64,000 nt of DNA from Larkinella punicea. Its GTDB lineage: Bacteria > Bacteroidota > Bacteroidia > Cytophagales > Spirosomataceae. The notes under the pieces are model-generated. The model made no database searches, had not been told where the DNA came from, and saw nothing but the letters and a program-made list of their open reading frames with translations. Shown here piece after piece: positions 8,572 to 17,142 of this stretch. A program made the translations under genes and the position numbers. Positions within the stretch are counted from its first letter, which is position 1. Each line of letters opens with the position of its first letter. The stretch is taken from NCBI RefSeq assembly GCF_003334855.1, contig NZ_QOWE01000013.1, forward strand, positions 62,001 through 126,000, read 5' to 3'.

Positions 8572-8580
8572 AGCAAAAAA

Positions 8581-8614
8581 GTTTAGGGTAAACGGAAACC
8601 CGTTTACCCTAAAC
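8581..8614. terminator. 15-bp perfect hairpin between OmpA-like and TspO-like genes
   Basis: GTTTAGGGTAAACGG at 8581-8595 pairs exactly with 8600-8614, with a 4-nt loop. It lies downstream of the OmpA-like gene on the minus strand and 10 nt before the TspO-like start. It is probably a terminator or attenuator. The minus-strand 3' flank lacks a strong U tract. Confidence 0.7.
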
Positions 8615-8650
8615 TCAAAATTTAACCCGTTGTTTGGAATGGCCTGAAAC

Positions 8651-10642
8651 TTAAAAACTCAGGATCTTGAACTCCGTTCGGCGGTTGCGCTGGTGTTCGT
8701 CTTCCGTTTTGGCGTTTTTGACAATGAGCTGCGTTTCGCCGTAGCCTTTGGCAATCATCCGTTCGGCCTCAATTCCTTTGGAAACGATGTAATCGACGGC
8801 GGCTTTGGCCCGGTTTTGCGACAGGCGGATGTTGTAGGCATCGGCGGCCCGAACGTCGGTGTGCGAACTTAGCTCAATTTTCAGCGTCGGATTGTCTTTC
8901 AGAATGGTCACCAGCTTGTCGAGTTCCTCGGCCGCGTCGGGGCGGATGGCGTATTTATCCAGATCGTAGTAAATATTTTCGAGTACAAACGTTTTTCCCA
9001 GCGTTACCTTGTCGAGCAAAATCGGTACCTCAAAGGTGGTATCGGTTTCGGCTTTTTTCAGGAAAATCGGCGGAATGCTCCGGCCCTGCATCGTAAACTG
9101 TTCGCGCTTGGTAAGATAACCGGGCCGCTCGACCAGAATCGTATAATCTTTTCCTTCCTTCAGCGGGTATTTTCCATACGTACCGGGGTTGCCCGTCAGC
9201 GCTTCGCCAATCGGTGCTTCAACGCCCTCTTCAATGATTCGAACCGTCGCGGAATCCAGCGGGGCCTGAGGAGAAGCGTTTTCCGAAACCGTACCGGCAA
9301 TGAAATACCTAACCCGTTTCGGCGCTTCGGTCGGTGGGGTAGAGGCCAACGGCGGTTTTTCGGTGGTCGATTCGGAGTCGTCGAAATAATAAATATCATC
9401 GTCGCCCTTTCCGCCCTCGCGGTTCGACGCAAAATAGCCTTTGTCGGCTTCGACCAGAAACAGCCCGAAATCATCCGCCGGCGAATTGATTGGTACGCCC
9501 AGGTTCTCCACCGAAATGATGCCCTGCGAGCGGGTTGCGACGAAAATATCAAGCTTGCCTAAACCGGGATGACCATCGGACGCAAAATACAATTTGCCAT
9601 CTTCGGCCACATACGGAAACATTTCGTCACCGGGCGTATTGATGTCACGGCCCATGTTGACCGGGCGGCTGAACCGGCCCGACGCATCCATGTTGGTGCG
9701 GTAGAGGTCAATTCCGCCCACGGTTCCGGCGCGGTTGGAGGCAAAATAGAGCGTTTTGCCGTCGGCCGAAAACGCCGGGCTGCCGTCCCAGGCCGTTGAG
9801 TCGCTGATGGGCAGTCGCCGGGGTTCGCTCCAGGCGTTATCGGCTGATAACCGACTGATAAACAAGTCGACGTCCAAACCGCCTTTGCGTTTTCCGTTGT
9901 TGCCCCGCGCAAAAATCATGACTTTCCCATCTTTCGAAAAGGCCGGTGTCCCTTCGTTGGCATCGTCTTTGAAAATGTTGGAACTGAACAGTTGCGGATT
10001 GTTTCCGGTTTCGTCCGGTTTCTGTGCCAGCTTGATTTTATATAAACCGGTCATCGGCTGACCGTTGTTTTTGTAAATCTTCTCTTTCCGCGACGAGGTA
10101 AAAATCAGCTCGTCTCCGCGAACCACCGGCGCATATTCGGAACCCGGAGAGTTCAGCGCACCAATGTTTTTAGGCTGGAAAGCAATTTTTTTCTGGCTGA
10201 TGAGATCGATTGCCCGCAGGGTTTCGGCTTCGCGCCGGGCTTTTTCCAGATTGACTTTACTGGACGGTTTGGTGGCTACATACTGATCCAGTTGTACCAA
10301 CGCTTCCGGATACCGGCCCTGCGCCTTGAGCGCGTAGGCATAATACATTTTGGCGTTGATCTCCGGAATACCGGCTTCGATGGCTTTCTGGTAAAACGGT
10401 GCCGCTTGCGGGAAGCGGTTCGACAGGCGGTAGGATTCGGCCAGCAGATAATTCAGCCGGGCGACGTCGGTGACGCCTTTGCCGTTGGCGGCTTTCTGCA
10501 AATTCTCAATGGCCAGGTTGTATTCCCCTTGTTCGAATTGTCGAACGCCTTTTTTATACACCTGCATGGCAGAGTTGCATCCAGCCAGCCCTATGGCCAA
10601 CCCCAGCGCCACCAGCAGGGAATAGGAGGTACTGATTTTCAT
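8651..10642 (-). CDS. OmpA-family lipoprotein with TPR, PD40 propeller and regulatory-like domain (PorE-like)
   Basis: 663 residues from the ATG at 10642, chosen because it gives a lipoprotein signal ending in LAGC (Cys about 22). Domains in order: TPR-like repeats (about 25-150), WD40-like PD40 propeller repeats such as GTPAFSKDGKVMIFARG and GSPAFSADGKTLYFASN (about 165-420), a carboxypeptidase-regulatory-like beta sandwich (about 455-540), and a C-terminal OmpA peptidoglycan-binding domain with YYDLDKYAIRPDA and SQNRAKAAVDYIVSKGI. This order is the one described for PorE of the type IX secretion system, but paralogues are common in the phylum. It would anchor an outer-membrane complex to peptidoglycan. 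No porP/sprF gene is next to it. Confidence 0.88.
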   Translation of the reverse strand: MKISTSYSLLVALGLAIGLAGCNSAMQVYKKGVRQFEQGEYNLAIENLQKAANGKGVTDVARLNYLLAESYRLSNRFPQAAPFYQKAIEAGIPEINAKMYYAYALKAQGRYPEALVQLDQYVATKPSSKVNLEKARREAETLRAIDLISQKKIAFQPKNIGALNSPGSEYAPVVRGDELIFTSSRKEKIYKNNGQPMTGLYKIKLAQKPDETGNNPQLFSSNIFKDDANEGTPAFSKDGKVMIFARGNNGKRKGGLDVDLFISRLSADNAWSEPRRLPISDSTAWDGSPAFSADGKTLYFASNRAGTVGGIDLYRTNMDASGRFSRPVNMGRDINTPGDEMFPYVAEDGKLYFASDGHPGLGKLDIFVATRSQGIISVENLGVPINSPADDFGLFLVEADKGYFASNREGGKGDDDIYYFDDSESTTEKPPLASTPPTEAPKRVRYFIAGTVSENASPQAPLDSATVRIIEEGVEAPIGEALTGNPGTYGKYPLKEGKDYTILVERPGYLTKREQFTMQGRSIPPIFLKKAETDTTFEVPILLDKVTLGKTFVLENIYYDLDKYAIRPDAAEELDKLVTILKDNPTLKIELSSHTDVRAADAYNIRLSQNRAKAAVDYIVSKGIEAERMIAKGYGETQLIVKNAKTEDEHQRNRRTEFKILSF

Positions 10643-10924
10643 ATAAATCCTGTAACGATATGCTGTGATTACCGCCAAGTTAACGATTTATCACTTGGCT
10701 ATACATTTTAACGAAGAGAAGTTGAATTTATTGGGGCAAAATCCGGGTGGAAAAAGGGGGATTTGCGGAAATGAAAAATCCCGCCGGAAGCCAGCAGGAT
10801 TTTGTTGAAAGACGCAATTGAATAGTAAACGGCGGAATCGGGCAAATAGTTTACGGTATGAAAAATTATTGCTTTATTTTTCAGAATAATAACGAACTTT
10901 TATCTGATGCCCTAAATTCCCCGA

Positions 10925-11085
10925 GGGCCGGGCTGTTAAATTCTACCGCATTTCGCCCCCACCCCCTAAAGGGGACTTTAGAATCCGGATGTTAAAGCCC
11001 CCTTTAGGGGGTGGGGGGCAAAAGCGGATCGATATTGCAAACTTCTAAAGATCCTAATTTCCAGAACTTAACAGCCCTACCCTTC
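10925..11085. repeat. Two-tier nested palindrome with CCCCTAAAGGGG core
   Basis: This sits within a 538-bp non-coding stretch (10643-11180). The inner arms are 10955-10978 (GCCCCCACCCCCTAAAGGGG) and 10996-11019. An outer pair, GGGCTGTTAAATTCT near 10930 and AGAACTTAACAGCCC near 11063, encloses it. The inner module belongs to the CCCCTAAA family also found at 22015 and 50922. The rest of the gap is AT-rich and holds no recognisable gene, apart from the flippase promoter at its right edge. Confidence 0.8.
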
Positions 11086-11157
11086 AGGGATTCAGGGGGA
11101 GAAAAACCGCATAAGTCCAGCTTCGCATAAAAACCAAAAGCGTATGGCCGGAACGCC

Positions 11158-11165
11158 TATCTTTG
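11158..11165 (+). promoter_or_regulatory. Candidate -7 box of the flippase gene
   Basis: TATCTTTG matches TAnnTTTG and ends 15 nt before the chosen ATG at 11181, implying a very short leader. No TTG is seen at the expected -33 distance. Confidence 0.5.
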
Positions 11166-11180
11166 CGGGAACGAAATCGT

Positions 11181-12734
11181 ATGAGTGCATTTAAAAAATT
11201 GGCGAGCGATACTGCTCTATATGGGGTCAGTACCATTCTGGGGAGGATGCTGTATTGGTTTATGGTGTTTTTACACACCCGGGTTTTTCCGCGCCCCGGC
11301 GAACTGTCTTCGAATGTGGAACTGTTTTCGTACGTACCAGTCTTGCTGCTGGTGTATACATTAAGTCTCGAAACCGCCTTTTTCCGGTATGCTTCCCGCC
11401 AGAAAGAGGATAAGCAGAAGGTCTTTAACGAAACCTTGAGCATTGTGCTGGCCGTCAGCCTGGTGGCAACGGCCCTGATTGCGCTTTTCTCTCCCCAAAT
11501 TGCTACTGCACTGAATTACCCCGGTCAGCAGAAGTTCATTATCTGGGTGGCGATGATTGTGGCGACAGACGCGATTGTATCGATTCCGTTTGCCCGGCTT
11601 CGCGTCGAAAACCAGGCCCGGCAGTTTGTGAAGGCCAAACTGATCAGCATTGTCGTCAATATTTTTTTGAATGTCTTCTTTCTGGTGATCTGCCCGCAGA
11701 TTTACAATGGCGAGTATTTGCTTTTTCTGCAACCCGTCGTTGATCTGTTCTACGACCCTTCTGTTGGACCCGGTTATATATTTCTGGCGAATCTGATTGC
11801 CAATCTGGTGTATTTCCCGCTGTTGTGGAAAACGTTTGGAGGCTTCCGTTTTCAGCTCGACAGGCCGCAAGTACGGCTTTTACTGGCTTATTCGTTTCCG
11901 TTGATGCTGACCGCGCTGGCCGGCAACATCAACACGTTAACCGACCGCTGGTTTTTGCGCCCGCTTTTGCCGGACGGTTTTTATCCGGGTCTGACGTCGG
12001 AAGATGCCCTCGGTATTTACGGGAACTGTTATAAACTCTCCGTTTTTATGGCGCTCGCCATTCAATCGTTCAAGTTTGCGGCTGACCCGTTCTTTTTCTC
12101 CCGCGCCGAAGATAAAAATGCCCCCGGTTTGCTGGCCGACGTCAACAAATGGTTTGTCATTGTCTGCGTCATCATTTGGGTTGGCATCAGTTTGAATCTG
12201 GACTGGATTGGGCTGTTTATCGGGAAAACCTACCGGCAGGGTCTGAGCGTCGTCCCCCTTTTGCTGCTGGCCAATCTGGTTCTGGGCGTCTATTACAACA
12301 TTTCATTCTGGTTCAAGCTGAGCGATAAAACCGCCTACGGCACGTTTATTACCGCTCTGGGCGCGGCTGTTACGGTGCTGCTCAACGTGTTGCTGATTCC
12401 GGTGATGGGCTACATGGGCTGTGCCGTAGCGTATCTGGCATCGAGCGTGGTGATGTGCGTTACCTGCTACCTGCTGGGCGAAAAGCATTATCCGGTTCCC
12501 TACGATGTGTCGTCGGCGTTGATTTATCTGTTCAGCGGAGGGTTATTGATCTATCTGGCTTCCCAAATCGAAATTTCCAACCTCTGGATTTCGGTTCCGT
12601 ATCACCTGGTACTCTTCGTTTTATACGTCGGCACGATGCTGGTGATCGAGCGAAGAACCTTTGTGCCTCTGCTGGCGAAAGTGCGAAACCGGGGTGGGAT
12701 GAAGAAAGAACCGCGAATTACGAATACGGAATAG
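11181..12734 (+). CDS. Polysaccharide flippase (Wzx/oligosaccharide transporter, MATE-like)
   Basis: 517 residues from the ATG at 11181, which follows a -7 box. It is almost wholly hydrophobic, with about 12-14 predicted membrane helices. The N-terminus (MSAFKKLASDTALYGVSTILGRMLYW) is typical of the polysaccharide biosynthesis protein family that flips undecaprenyl-linked glycans across the inner membrane, and Bacteroidetes members of this exact type often carry the LNTLTDRWFLRPLLP region seen here. No glycosyltransferases are next to it, so which polymer it serves is unknown. The nested palindrome at 12754-13115 follows the stop. Confidence 0.86.
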   Translation: MSAFKKLASDTALYGVSTILGRMLYWFMVFLHTRVFPRPGELSSNVELFSYVPVLLLVYTLSLETAFFRYASRQKEDKQKVFNETLSIVLAVSLVATALIALFSPQIATALNYPGQQKFIIWVAMIVATDAIVSIPFARLRVENQARQFVKAKLISIVVNIFLNVFFLVICPQIYNGEYLLFLQPVVDLFYDPSVGPGYIFLANLIANLVYFPLLWKTFGGFRFQLDRPQVRLLLAYSFPLMLTALAGNINTLTDRWFLRPLLPDGFYPGLTSEDALGIYGNCYKLSVFMALAIQSFKFAADPFFFSRAEDKNAPGLLADVNKWFVIVCVIIWVGISLNLDWIGLFIGKTYRQGLSVVPLLLLANLVLGVYYNISFWFKLSDKTAYGTFITALGAAVTVLLNVLLIPVMGYMGCAVAYLASSVVMCVTCYLLGEKHYPVPYDVSSALIYLFSGGLLIYLASQIEISNLWISVPYHLVLFVLYVGTMLVIERRTFVPLLAKVRNRGGMKKEPRITNTE

Positions 12735-12753
12735 CGAATGTTGAATAACGAAT

Positions 12754-13115
12754 CAGTAGTGTACGAAGGATGCATTTTTTTCCACCCTCTTTGGCTGTTG
12801 GCGTAGAACGATCTTTTCTGATACTATAACGCGAATGAGGGGTGGTTGGCCGCGTAGCGGACGGATGTTTGTAACGAAAAGATTACCCGGTTCCTCCCGC
12901 GTGCCTTTGGGTACGCAACAGGCAGGTGCAGGTGATTGCGTACCCAAAGGCACGCGGGCTTTCTTGATGGCACACTGTGGCTACAAACATCCGTCCGCTA
13001 CGCGGCCAACCACCCCTCATTTGCGTTAGCATCGACAAGCGTTTGCAAAAATCGTGACCAAAAAAGGGAAGGAAAAACGGTTTACCAATCATTTTAAATC
13101 CTTCGTACAGTACTG
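12754..13115. repeat. Three-tier nested palindromic element (MITE-like)
   Basis: The outer imperfect arms are 12754-12771 and 13098-13115 (CAGTA-TGTACGAAGGAT). The middle arms are perfect over 39 bp at 12835-12873 and 12982-13020 (ATGAGGGGTGGTTGGCCGCG...). The inner arms are perfect over 22 bp at 12896-12917 and 12937-12958 (CCCGCGTGCCTTTGGGTACG...). The tiers are separated by non-palindromic filler. The element fills the 424-bp gap between the flippase and the histidine kinase gene, and no convincing coding sequence exists inside. GAAT-rich short words flank both ends. Confidence 0.88.
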
Positions 13116-13158
13116 ATAACGAATGTCGAATAACGAACACTGAATATTGAATAACGGA

Positions 13159-15414
13159 TCAGACAAGGGGTAAGGCGATGATAAATTCCGATCCGATTCC
13201 CGGCTGGCTTTCGACGGTTAGCGTTCCGCCGTGGCCTTTGGTAATGATGTCGTAACTCAGTGAAAGCCCCAAACCGGTGCCTTCGCCGGTGGGTTTGGTG
13301 GTAAAGAAGGGTTGAAAGAGTTTTTCCTTGACGGCATCGTCCATTCCCAGCCCATTGTCGATGATCCGGATTTCAATTTGCTTCAAACCGGCTTTTGTCG
13401 ACACTGTAACCGTTGGCTTATACGGTGTCAGCGTTGTTTTCTGCTTTTTCTGGACGACGTAAAATGCATTGTTGAACAGATTCAGCAATACCCGCCCGAT
13501 TTCCTGCGGGACGACATTTACGAAACCGGCTGTTGGGTCTAAATCGGTTATTAATTCACAATTGAACGTATTGTCTTTCGCCCGTAATCCGTGGTAGGCC
13601 AGCCGCAGGTATTCGTCACAGAGCGCGTTGAGGTTGGTGACCTGGCGGTCGCCGGTCGTGGTGCGCGAATGGGCCAGCATATTTTTAACGATCTGACTGG
13701 CCCGGCTGCCGTGGTGATTGATTTTCTGGAGGTTCTGCTTCAAATCGCCCAGCAGTTCTTTTTCCAGTTCGGCGTCGCGATCCGGTTTTTGCTGTTCCTC
13801 TTCGAGTTCAGTCACCAGTTCGGTGCTTACTTCCGAGAAGTTATTGACGAAGTTGAGCGGGTTCTGAATTTCGTGGGCGATACCAGCCGTCAGCTCACCC
13901 AGCGAGGCTAGTTTTTCTTTCTGAATGAGTTGATTCTGCGTGGCTTTCAGGTCTTCGAGTGAGGTCTGTAGCTGGGCGGTGCGCTCTTTCACCTGCTGCT
14001 CCAGCCGCTCGTTCTGGCTGGCGATGATGCGGTTTTGTTCGATTTCGCGTTCTTTCTCAAGTTGTTCCTTTTCAATCGCCTGCTGCGCAACCCGTTTGCG
14101 AGCCAGGTTGTAGCGGTTAAGCAGGGCTCCCGAAAAGAAGATAATGAGCCAGGCAAAGCAGAAACTTTCGCTGTACTCAAGCATACCCCGAAACCCTTTG
14201 GGAAGCTTCAAATTCAGAAACCGTCCCACAATTTGTGTACTGAGGGTAAATAGCCAATACATAAACAGGGGAGCAGTTGCCAGCAGGGCAAACCGCGCAT
14301 CGAGCGACCCGCGCCGGATCATTTTCACCATCCCGATACCCAGCAAAACATACACGACCCGAATCAGGATTTCGATGAGAAGCATGATTTCGAAGGTCGG
14401 CATCCCCGAAAACCGGTACATGAAAAATTGAAGTATATTGACGGCCGCCGTCAAAGCCAAAAAATAGGAGATGGCGCGGTTTAAGCGACCCAACTCCGGG
14501 ACCGGTTGAATAAATTTTCGGATTGATTGAATGAAAAAGCTGAAGAAGATAATGAAAAAGAAGTTGGCCAGCAGTTTGAACAGATGGGGCTGGTTTTCAA
14601 AAAAAGCAAGCTGAATGTTGTAGGCGTTGCGGTCTAAGGTGAAGAAAAAGAGACAGATAGCGAAATAGAGATAGACGACGTCTTTGATCGAAATGAAGAT
14701 GAACAGGTTATAGCCAATGGCCAGAAAAAGAACCCCGATCATAATCCCGTCAAAAAAGTAATTTTCCCAGAAGTTCTCAACCCGGATCGACTTGTAAACG
14801 GATTGAATGCGGTTTTCTTCGGTCTCGAACTGAGGCTCCAGATAGGTCAGGGGTGGGTGCCAATAGGCGCTTTCCGAGCGTTGGTAGAGCGTCGTTTGCT
14901 CGCCGGGGCGCAGATGAATGAACAGCCGGTTTCGTTCTTTATTGCCGTTTCGATCCGGAATCTGGTTTTCCGGAACCAGATCACCGGTTCGCTGGTGCTG
15001 CCAACGCTGACGGGCATCCAGCCGGTACAGGTCCAGGTAGCTGGCGTAGAAGTCACCGTAATATAGATTCAGATCGTGGGGCAGCGTGTTTTTGACCCGC
15101 ATGCGAATCCAGTAAACATGCGAATTTCGGTTGGGATTGTGGTGAGAATCAAACCGGAACGAATCGCTGCGTCGGACCTGTTCAAAAGTGTAATTTTCCG
15201 CCAAGTCTGCCAGCACCTGAAAATGGGCCGTATCGACTTCCACCCGACCGGAATCCGTTTTGATTTCGAAAACCGGTGGCCAGGGCTGCTGCGCAAACCC
15301 AAAAGATCGAAACCCGAGCCAGAAAACCAGCCATAAGACACCATTCACCATAGAGGATGACCATCGCATCGGTCCGCCATTTTTGATTAATAGTGCATTA
15401 TGCTGTGGTTTCAT
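13159..15414 (-). CDS. 7TMR-DISM sensor histidine kinase
   Basis: 751 residues. Order: a signal-like hydrophobic stretch (about 15-41), a 7TMR-DISM extracellular beta-jelly domain (about 45-200), seven membrane segments (about 225-430), a coiled coil, a DHp helix pair with LGELTAGIAHEIQNPLNF (phosphoacceptor His about 514), and an HATPase domain with N box (LLNLFNNAFY), DNGLGMDD and GTGLGLSLSYDI. The start codon overlaps the stop of the ABC ATPase gene as ATGA (15411-15414), so translation is coupled. No response regulator is adjacent. The likely role is sensing envelope or carbohydrate signals together with the lipid transporter, which is inference from position. Confidence 0.93.
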   Translation of the reverse strand: MKPQHNALLIKNGGPMRWSSSMVNGVLWLVFWLGFRSFGFAQQPWPPVFEIKTDSGRVEVDTAHFQVLADLAENYTFEQVRRSDSFRFDSHHNPNRNSHVYWIRMRVKNTLPHDLNLYYGDFYASYLDLYRLDARQRWQHQRTGDLVPENQIPDRNGNKERNRLFIHLRPGEQTTLYQRSESAYWHPPLTYLEPQFETEENRIQSVYKSIRVENFWENYFFDGIMIGVLFLAIGYNLFIFISIKDVVYLYFAICLFFFTLDRNAYNIQLAFFENQPHLFKLLANFFFIIFFSFFIQSIRKFIQPVPELGRLNRAISYFLALTAAVNILQFFMYRFSGMPTFEIMLLIEILIRVVYVLLGIGMVKMIRRGSLDARFALLATAPLFMYWLFTLSTQIVGRFLNLKLPKGFRGMLEYSESFCFAWLIIFFSGALLNRYNLARKRVAQQAIEKEQLEKEREIEQNRIIASQNERLEQQVKERTAQLQTSLEDLKATQNQLIQKEKLASLGELTAGIAHEIQNPLNFVNNFSEVSTELVTELEEEQQKPDRDAELEKELLGDLKQNLQKINHHGSRASQIVKNMLAHSRTTTGDRQVTNLNALCDEYLRLAYHGLRAKDNTFNCELITDLDPTAGFVNVVPQEIGRVLLNLFNNAFYVVQKKQKTTLTPYKPTVTVSTKAGLKQIEIRIIDNGLGMDDAVKEKLFQPFFTTKPTGEGTGLGLSLSYDIITKGHGGTLTVESQPGIGSEFIIALPLV

Positions 15415-16157
15415 GCCTTGGTGTCCCGTAAGAGTTTATTGGCGTAAATAAACTCATTCAGCTCCGCCACTTTCGATTGCGTAATGGTTGAACTGGAGCC
15501 TTCCCACATTTTTTTTCCCTGGTAGAGGAACATGATTTTCTCGCCGATTTCCATCATTGAGTTCATGTCGTGGGTAATCACAACGGTGGTGATTTTAAAT
15601 TCGTCGGTAATTTCCCGGATCAGTTCGTCAATTTTGATGGACGTCAGCGGGTCAAGGCCGGAGTTGGGTTCGTCGCAAAAGAGGTATTTGGGGTTCATTA
15701 CAATGGCGCGGGCGATGCCGACGCGCTTCTTCATCCCCCCGCTGATTTCCGACGGCATCCGGTCAGCCGCATTTTCGAGTCCGACCCGTTGCAGACAAAA
15801 CTGCGCCCGTTCCATTTTTTCCGACGTTGCCATGTTGGTCAGCATGTCGAGCGGAAACCGGACGTTTTCCAGGACGGTTTTTGAGTCGAACAACGCGCCA
15901 CCCTGAAACAGGACACCCATTTCGCGCCGGATGGCTTTCTGGGTGTCTTCGTCGCCGGTCAGAAAATCGCGTCCGTCATACAGCACCTGGCCTTCTTCGG
16001 GTTTGATGAGACCAATCATGCACTTCAGCAAAACGCTTTTGCCGGTACCGCTGCCGCCAATGATCAAACTCGTGTCGCCGGGCAAAAACTTTCCCGAAAT
16101 ACCCGACAGAATCGTCCGTTCCCCGAAAGTTTTCTGAATGTTTTTTATTTCAATCAT
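15411..16157 (-). CDS. MlaF-type ABC transporter ATP-binding protein
   Basis: 248 residues. Walker A is GGSGTGKS with Lys about 40, the ABC signature is SGGMKKR (about 139-145), Walker B is YLFCDEPNSGLDP (Asp-Glu about 162-163), and the switch His is in VVITHDMNSMMEIG. The SGGMKKR signature and PNSGLDP are characteristic of the Mla/Mce (MlaF, TtgA-like) family energising phospholipid transport between the membranes. The MlaE-type permease is upstream. The usual MlaD/Mce substrate-binding gene is not next to it. A large palindrome separates it from the permease gene. Confidence 0.93.
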   Translation of the reverse strand: MIEIKNIQKTFGERTILSGISGKFLPGDTSLIIGGSGTGKSVLLKCMIGLIKPEEGQVLYDGRDFLTGDEDTQKAIRREMGVLFQGGALFDSKTVLENVRFPLDMLTNMATSEKMERAQFCLQRVGLENAADRMPSEISGGMKKRVGIARAIVMNPKYLFCDEPNSGLDPLTSIKIDELIREITDEFKITTVVITHDMNSMMEIGEKIMFLYQGKKMWEGSSSTITQSKVAELNEFIYANKLLRDTKA

Positions 16158-16168
16158 GATTTCGAGTT

Positions 16169-16263
16169 GTTTCGCGGAGTTGAGCGGAGGAAAGGCGAGT
16201 TAAGCGGAGTTGTTTATTAATTCTCTGCTTAACTCCTTTTCCTCCGCTCAACTCCGCGAAACA
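16169..16263. repeat. Long imperfect palindrome inside the mlaE-mlaF-like operon
   Basis: The left arm from about 16169 (TGTTTCGCGGAGTTGAGCGG...) pairs with the right arm ending at 16263, with a small number of mismatches and a loop near 16210-16224. It fills almost the entire gap between the permease stop (16267) and the ATPase start (16157). Its sequence is closely related to the palindrome at 3441-3530. Confidence 0.88.
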
Positions 16264-16266
16264 GTT

Positions 16267-16995
16267 TTACAACAACAACTGCGCTAACAGAAAGTCGGCG
16301 GCTAAGACCGCAATACAGCTATTTGTGACGGCAGCCGTCGAGGCTTGTCCCACTTCCAGTGCGCCCCCCGCCGTATAATATCCTTTGAACGACGAAATCG
16401 TCGAAATCAGGAACGCAAATACCACCGATTTAATCAGGGCAAAGGTGATGCTGAACGGTTTGAAATCGGAGCGGAGTCCACTGATGTAATCTTCGGGCGT
16501 AATGATATCGGCTGCTGTTCCGGCAATATAACCGCCGTAGATCGACAGAAAACCCGCCAGGATGACCAGCATCGGAAACGTAATCATGGAGGCCAGCACT
16601 TTGGGCAACACGAGATACGAACTCGAATTGATCCCCATCACCTCCAGCGCATCGATTTGTTCGGTGATTCGCATGGTTCCCAAACCGCCGGCAATGTTGG
16701 AGCCGACTTTGCCCGACAAAACGACACAGGTGATGGTGGGAGCCAGTTCCAGAATGGTGCTGTCGCGCACAATCACCGCGATAATCGTTAACGGAACCAG
16801 CGGGCTAACCAGGTTATAAGCCGTCTGAACGCAGGTTACGGCCCCAATGAAGGTTGAGACGATGGAAACGATGAAGACGGAGTTGATGCCGATTTGGATG
16901 CATTCGTCCAGAACCAGTTTGGAATAAACCCCCATTTTTTCCCGGTTCCGGAACAAGGAGCCTAAGAAGATAAAATAACGTCCAAGGTGATGCAT
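16267..16995 (-). CDS. MlaE-type ABC transporter permease
   Basis: 242 residues from the ATG at 16995 (MHHLGRYFIFLGSLF), preferred over an upstream frame start because a -7 box lies just before it and because family members begin at this GRYxxFLGSLF block. There are five to six membrane helices. The core has the MlaE signature region TIAVIVRDS-like (TIIAVIVRDSTILELAPTIT), then GSNIAGGLGTMRITEQIDALEVMG, which is diagnostic. With the downstream ATPase it forms the inner-membrane part of a retrograde or anterograde phospholipid transporter. Confidence 0.92.
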   Translation of the reverse strand: MHHLGRYFIFLGSLFRNREKMGVYSKLVLDECIQIGINSVFIVSIVSTFIGAVTCVQTAYNLVSPLVPLTIIAVIVRDSTILELAPTITCVVLSGKVGSNIAGGLGTMRITEQIDALEVMGINSSSYLVLPKVLASMITFPMLVILAGFLSIYGGYIAGTAADIITPEDYISGLRSDFKPFSITFALIKSVVFAFLISTISSFKGYYTAGGALEVGQASTAAVTNSCIAVLAADFLLAQLLL

Positions 16996-17010
16996 GAGCA
17001 CAAATAACAA

Positions 17011-17018
17011 CAAAACTA
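17011..17018 (-). promoter_or_regulatory. Candidate -7 box of the MlaE-type permease gene
   Basis: On the minus strand TAGTTTTG matches TAnnTTTG and ends 15 nt before the ATG at 16995, the same geometry as at 11158-11181. No TTG is present at the -33 distance. Confidence 0.5.
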
Positions 17019-17142
17019 CGGTAAAGATAGAACGCTTTTGTGCGTATCTTGCCAAAAAACATGAAAGAGTCGATAGTCATTAACAAACAATCTTTCGTAT
17101 TTAGGTAGATTGGGTGGTGGCTAATGACCATTGGCTGATTCT

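Noticed and set aside
12835-13029. 64-residue frame within the nested palindrome
   Set aside because: Its beginning is identical to a frame on the other strand because of the inverted repeat; no coding signal otherwise.
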